Shown piece after piece: positions 6,600 to 8,709 of a DNA stretch of 8,709 nucleotides. Source of the stretch: CAUUGB01 sp963544615 (GTDB taxonomy: Bacteria > Patescibacteriota > Microgenomatia > UBA1400 > PJMF01); the NCBI GenBank assembly GCA_963544615.1, contig CAUUGB010000029.1, positions 1 to 8,709 of the forward strand, written 5' to 3'. Within the stretch, counting starts at the first letter, position 1. Every line of letters begins with the position of its first letter. Under the pieces are notes generated by a model. That model made no database searches, had not been told where the DNA came from, and saw only the letters and a program-made list of their open reading frames with translations. The position numbers and the translations under genes were made by a program.

Positions 6600-8261
6600 T
6601 TAAGCTTGATGATTAGGCGTAATTAAAGCGGTAGCGCGCAAAAATTCTATAAACAGTGGCCGAGGGTGTAGGGGGTGAGTTTTATATTCTGGGTGACCTT
6701 GCATAGCTAAGAAAAAGGGATGTTGGGTTGGTGGTAATTCCACTACTTCGGCAATCCCAGCTTGAGTATCCCTGCCACTAATCACTAAGCCAGCCTGGGT
6801 TAATTGAGGTAAATAATCAGGATTAGGCTTAAAACGATGGCGATGTCTTTCGCTAATGATGAGCTGTTCGCTTAATTCATGATGACGATGATAAATGTTG
6901 GCAATTAGCGAATTGGCGCTTAATTTAATTTGGTGTGCCCCTAAGCGCCAATGCAAATAATTAGGGTTAACAAATTCGTCTTTTTCTGCCATGGTTAAGG
7001 GTATGATGACTGGATGCGGGGTGTGAGGGTCAACTTCGCTAGTGTGCGCTTGAGAAAGTCCGGCTACATGACGAGCATACTCAACTATGGCTAAATGCAT
7101 GCCGTATCCTAAACCTAAAAAAGGAATTTTATTTTCTCTGGCATATTTAATGGTAGCAATGGTACCCTCCACTCCTTTTGCTCCCCAGCCAATGGGAGCA
7201 ATAATCCCAGTTACCGATGCTAATTTAGCTAAAGCAGTTTCTTTTTGTTTGGCAATTTCCTCAGCTTTGATAATTTGCCAGCACAGCTTGTAACCAATTT
7301 TTAAGGCAGCGTGATTGAGGGCTTCTACCAGTGAAGCATAAGTTTCTTTAACATCGTTAGCACTGCCAAAAACATATTGGGCCACTAGCCCCAAATGTAG
7401 TTCGGGACGCTGCTTTTGTTCCATGGCTGCCACCATGCTGCTCCATGCTGCTAAGTCTGCAGTTTTGTTGGGGAGACCTAGTTTGGCTAAGGCTCGGCTA
7501 GCAAATTGCTGCTTTTCAAAAACTAGTGGCAAATGATAAATGCTGGCAAGATCGGGATTAGAAATAATATCTTCTTGAGAAAGATTACAATAATAGGCAA
7601 CTTTTTCTTTGCGTTTGGCGTCAATTTCCATGCTGGCTCGCCCCACAATAAAATCGGGTTGAATGCCCATAGCGTGCAAATTTTTAACTGATAGTTGAGT
7701 CGGTTTAGATTTAAGTTCGTTAATATGACTGGGGCAAGGGAAATAGGTCACATGCACGTGAATAACATCATTGGGTTGACGCAATTTCAAAATGCGATTG
7801 GCTTCGTAATAAATTACATTTTGGTACTCTCCTGCGCAGCCGCCCAATTCAATTAAAATAATGTCATAACCTTTGGCAGCAACTTTAATACGGCGGACAA
7901 TATCTTCGGGAATAAAAGGAATGGCATCTACAGTGGTACCGCGATATTTTTGGGCAGCCACAGCGGCAATCATCTGTGAATAGATTTGTCCCACCGTAGC
8001 ATAATTTTTCAAACCCACTTTTTGACCCAAAAAGCGTTCATAAGTACCTAAATCTAAATCAGCTTCGGTGCCGTCTTCGCATAAAAACACATCCCCATGT
8101 TCATTAGGATTAATATTGCCGGCATCTAAATTGAGATAATTTTCAAATTTAATATTGGTGACTTTATAACCACGAGCTTTCAGGGTAACTCCCAGCGAAG
8201 CAGCGGTGACACCTTTGCCCAAACCAGATAAAACTCCCCCTGAGACAAAAATATATTTCAT
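6600..8261 (-). CDS. pyrG: CTP synthase with a glutaminase domain lacking its catalytic cysteine
   Basis: 553 residues (family usually about 530-550). CTP synthase aminates UTP to CTP with ATP. The synthase half has SGGVLSGLGKGVTAASLG (7-24, P-loop), Lys38, Asp70 and Glu138 (Mg-ATP ligands, E. coli D72/E140) and the UTP motif KSKPTQLSVKNLHAMGIQPD (184-203). The amidotransferase half keeps GVEGTIATIKYARENKIPFL, ERHRHRF (471-477) and the triad HPE (523-525). The nucleophile elbow at 383-389, however, is GLGYGMH where the family has GICLGMQ: Gly385 replaces the catalytic Cys. The only Cys in this half is Cys327, outside the elbow. The oxyanion segment is PIGWGAKG instead of PGGFGxRG. The start is the ATG at 8261, where MKYIFVSGG matches the family N-terminus; the same frame stays open to 8459 but runs antisense into the tRNA. 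AAAGG lies just upstream. Confidence 0.95.
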   Translation of the reverse strand: MKYIFVSGGVLSGLGKGVTAASLGVTLKARGYKVTNIKFENYLNLDAGNINPNEHGDVFLCEDGTEADLDLGTYERFLGQKVGLKNYATVGQIYSQMIAAVAAQKYRGTTVDAIPFIPEDIVRRIKVAAKGYDIILIELGGCAGEYQNVIYYEANRILKLRQPNDVIHVHVTYFPCPSHINELKSKPTQLSVKNLHAMGIQPDFIVGRASMEIDAKRKEKVAYYCNLSQEDIISNPDLASIYHLPLVFEKQQFASRALAKLGLPNKTADLAAWSSMVAAMEQKQRPELHLGLVAQYVFGSANDVKETYASLVEALNHAALKIGYKLCWQIIKAEEIAKQKETALAKLASVTGIIAPIGWGAKGVEGTIATIKYARENKIPFLGLGYGMHLAIVEYARHVAGLSQAHTSEVDPHTPHPVIIPLTMAEKDEFVNPNYLHWRLGAHQIKLSANSLIANIYHRHHELSEQLIISERHRHRFKPNPDYLPQLTQAGLVISGRDTQAGIAEVVELPPTQHPFFLAMQGHPEYKTHPLHPRPLFIEFLRATALITPNHQA

Positions 8262-8281
8262 AAACCTTTTGTTTAATGGTG

Positions 8282-8309
8282 ATTTTAACTTGGCGAGGGA
8301 AAAAAACAA
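8282..8309 (-). promoter_or_regulatory. Probable pyrG promoter
   Basis: The minus strand shows TTGTTT (8309-8304), a 16-nt spacer and TAAAAT (8287-8282). The -10 is good and the -35 weak. Transcription would begin near 8275, giving a leader of about 14 nt with AAAGG before the ATG. No attenuator or C-run pyrimidine-sensing start is evident in that short leader. Confidence 0.45.
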
Positions 8310-8389
8310 GGTCTTGATTTCAGGCCATGGTGTGATAAAATTTAGCTCCCATTTTTGTGAGGCGCTTTTTCTTTTTTGTAACTGATTTG

Positions 8390-8398
8390 TGTTATAAT
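8390..8398 (+). promoter_or_regulatory. Extended -10 promoter for the Asp tRNA
   Basis: TGTTATAAT is a perfect -10 with the TGN extension. The corresponding -35 position (8370-8375, TCTTTT) is poor, which extended -10 promoters tolerate. Initiation near 8405 would leave about 30 nt of 5' leader for RNase P to remove before the tRNA at 8434. Confidence 0.6.
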
Positions 8399-8433
8399 GC
8401 TCGATAAGAATTGAGGTGTTTGGTGAGTAGTTT

Positions 8434-8510
8434 GGCCCTGTGGTGTAGTTGGTTAACATATCTCCCTGTCACGGAGAAGATCGCCGGTTCGAGCCCGGTC
8501 GGGGTCGCCA
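8434..8510 (+). tRNA. tRNA-Asp (anticodon GTC), CCA encoded
   Basis: 77 nt with a full cloverleaf. The acceptor GGCCCTG pairs with CGGGGTC through two G-U pairs. The D arm contains AGTTGGTTAA. The anticodon stem TCTCC/GGAGA carries the loop CTGTCAC with GTC at 8468-8470. The T arm is GCCGG-TTCGAGC-CCGGT. Discriminator G73, an aspartate identity base, is followed by an encoded CCA. It is transcribed away from pyrG. Confidence 0.96.
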
Positions 8511-8530
8511 GTAATTTTTATTAATTTAAT

Positions 8531-8575
8531 CTGGGTGAAGGTTGGCTGCCCCCTATTTTTAGTTTGAGTACCCAG
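8531..8575 (+). repeat. Short inverted repeat after the tRNA
   Basis: CTGGGT (8531-8536) and ACCCAG (8570-8575) can pair around a 33-nt loop. It lies between the tRNA and the next gene. No T-run follows, so it is not an obvious terminator. It may be a weak leader structure or chance. Confidence 0.25.
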
Positions 8576-8639
8576 CTGAGTGCTAGTTTACTTGATTAAG
8601 AAGGGTGTGGTTGGGGAGGCTTTTGCGCCGTTATTGCTT

Positions 8640-8645
8640 TATAAT
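8640..8645 (+). promoter_or_regulatory. Candidate -10 box for the gene at the right edge
   Basis: A perfect TATAAT stands 7 nt before the ATG at 8653. No good -35 is visible 16-18 nt upstream. If used, transcription would begin at or next to the ATG. The intervening GGAG could instead be a ribosome binding site for a longer transcript coming from the tRNA promoter. Confidence 0.35.
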
Positions 8646-8652
8646 GGAGTTG

Positions 8653-8709
8653 ATGACAAAAAATCATCATTGGCGATTTATTTGGTGGTTATTGTTGGTG
8701 GGGGGAGTG
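8653..8709 (+). CDS. Start of a membrane-anchored or secreted protein, cut by the window edge
   Basis: Nineteen codons are visible: MTKNHHWRFIWWLLLVGGV. A basic head followed by a hydrophobic stretch is what a signal anchor or signal peptide looks like. GGAG lies 3 nt before the ATG. An in-frame ATG at 8644 would add MEL and leave no ribosome binding site, so 8653 is preferred. Too little is present to name a family. Confidence 0.55.
   Translation, partial: MTKNHHWRFIWWLLLVGGV

Noticed and set aside
7087..7293. 68-codon plus-strand frame inside pyrG
   Set aside because: It is antisense to the conserved amidotransferase segment and has no motif or binding site of its own.
8262..8459. N-terminal extension of pyrG by 66 codons
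   Set aside because: The extension runs antisense through the tRNA 5' end and across the pyrG promoter, has no family similarity, and MKYIFVSGG is the normal CTP synthase N-terminus with AAAGG upstream.

Overview
The window looks like chromosomal sequence from an AT-rich, small-genome bacterium, most likely a member of the Candidate Phyla Radiation (Patescibacteria), perhaps the Microgenomates side. This is inferred from the style of the proteins: a divergent CTP synthase with KFENY and HGD motifs, a small helical protein with WCxxKHLLAASMRL that I recall from such genomes, and terse overlapping genes. No rRNA or marker search could be run. TGA acts as an ordinary stop at two gene ends, so the Gly-recoding of Gracilibacteria and Absconditabacteria is not indicated.

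Layout. Positions 1-256 (minus) hold a broken transposase: a helix-turn-helix head joined out of frame to the DNGSEF part of a DDE integrase core. Positions 257-629 are gene-poor and carry a strong 47-nt palindrome. From 630 to 8261 everything lies on the minus strand. In transcription order it is pyrG (8261-6600), a 209-aa conserved-type unknown (6551-5922), a 133-aa single-pass membrane protein (5929-5528), rpsO (5430-5161), rpsL (5153-4740), rpsG (4662-4186), fusA (4093-1958) and a PIG-V-like polytopic mannosyltransferase (1958-630). On the plus strand are an Asp tRNA (8434-8510, CCA encoded) and the first codons of a membrane or secreted protein that leaves the window at 8709.

How it works together. 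rpsL-rpsG-fusA is the classical str block. Here it is headed by rpsO under a very good promoter (TAGACA-17-TATAAT), and a lipid-linked-sugar type glycosyltransferase coupled by TAATG sits where tuf is often found. The two unknown genes overlap by 8 nt. They start from a near-consensus promoter whose predicted transcription start falls on the A of the ATG, which suggests a leaderless mRNA.

The most notable observation is in pyrG. The glutamine-amidotransferase half keeps its fold motifs and the His-Pro-Glu of the triad, but the nucleophile elbow reads GLGYGMH instead of GICLGMQ. The catalytic cysteine is therefore glycine, and the oxyanion strand (PIGWGAKG instead of PGGFGxRG) has changed as well. 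The synthase half also carries substitutions at the site tied to CTP feedback. The enzyme is probably an ammonia-only or trans-fed CTP synthase.
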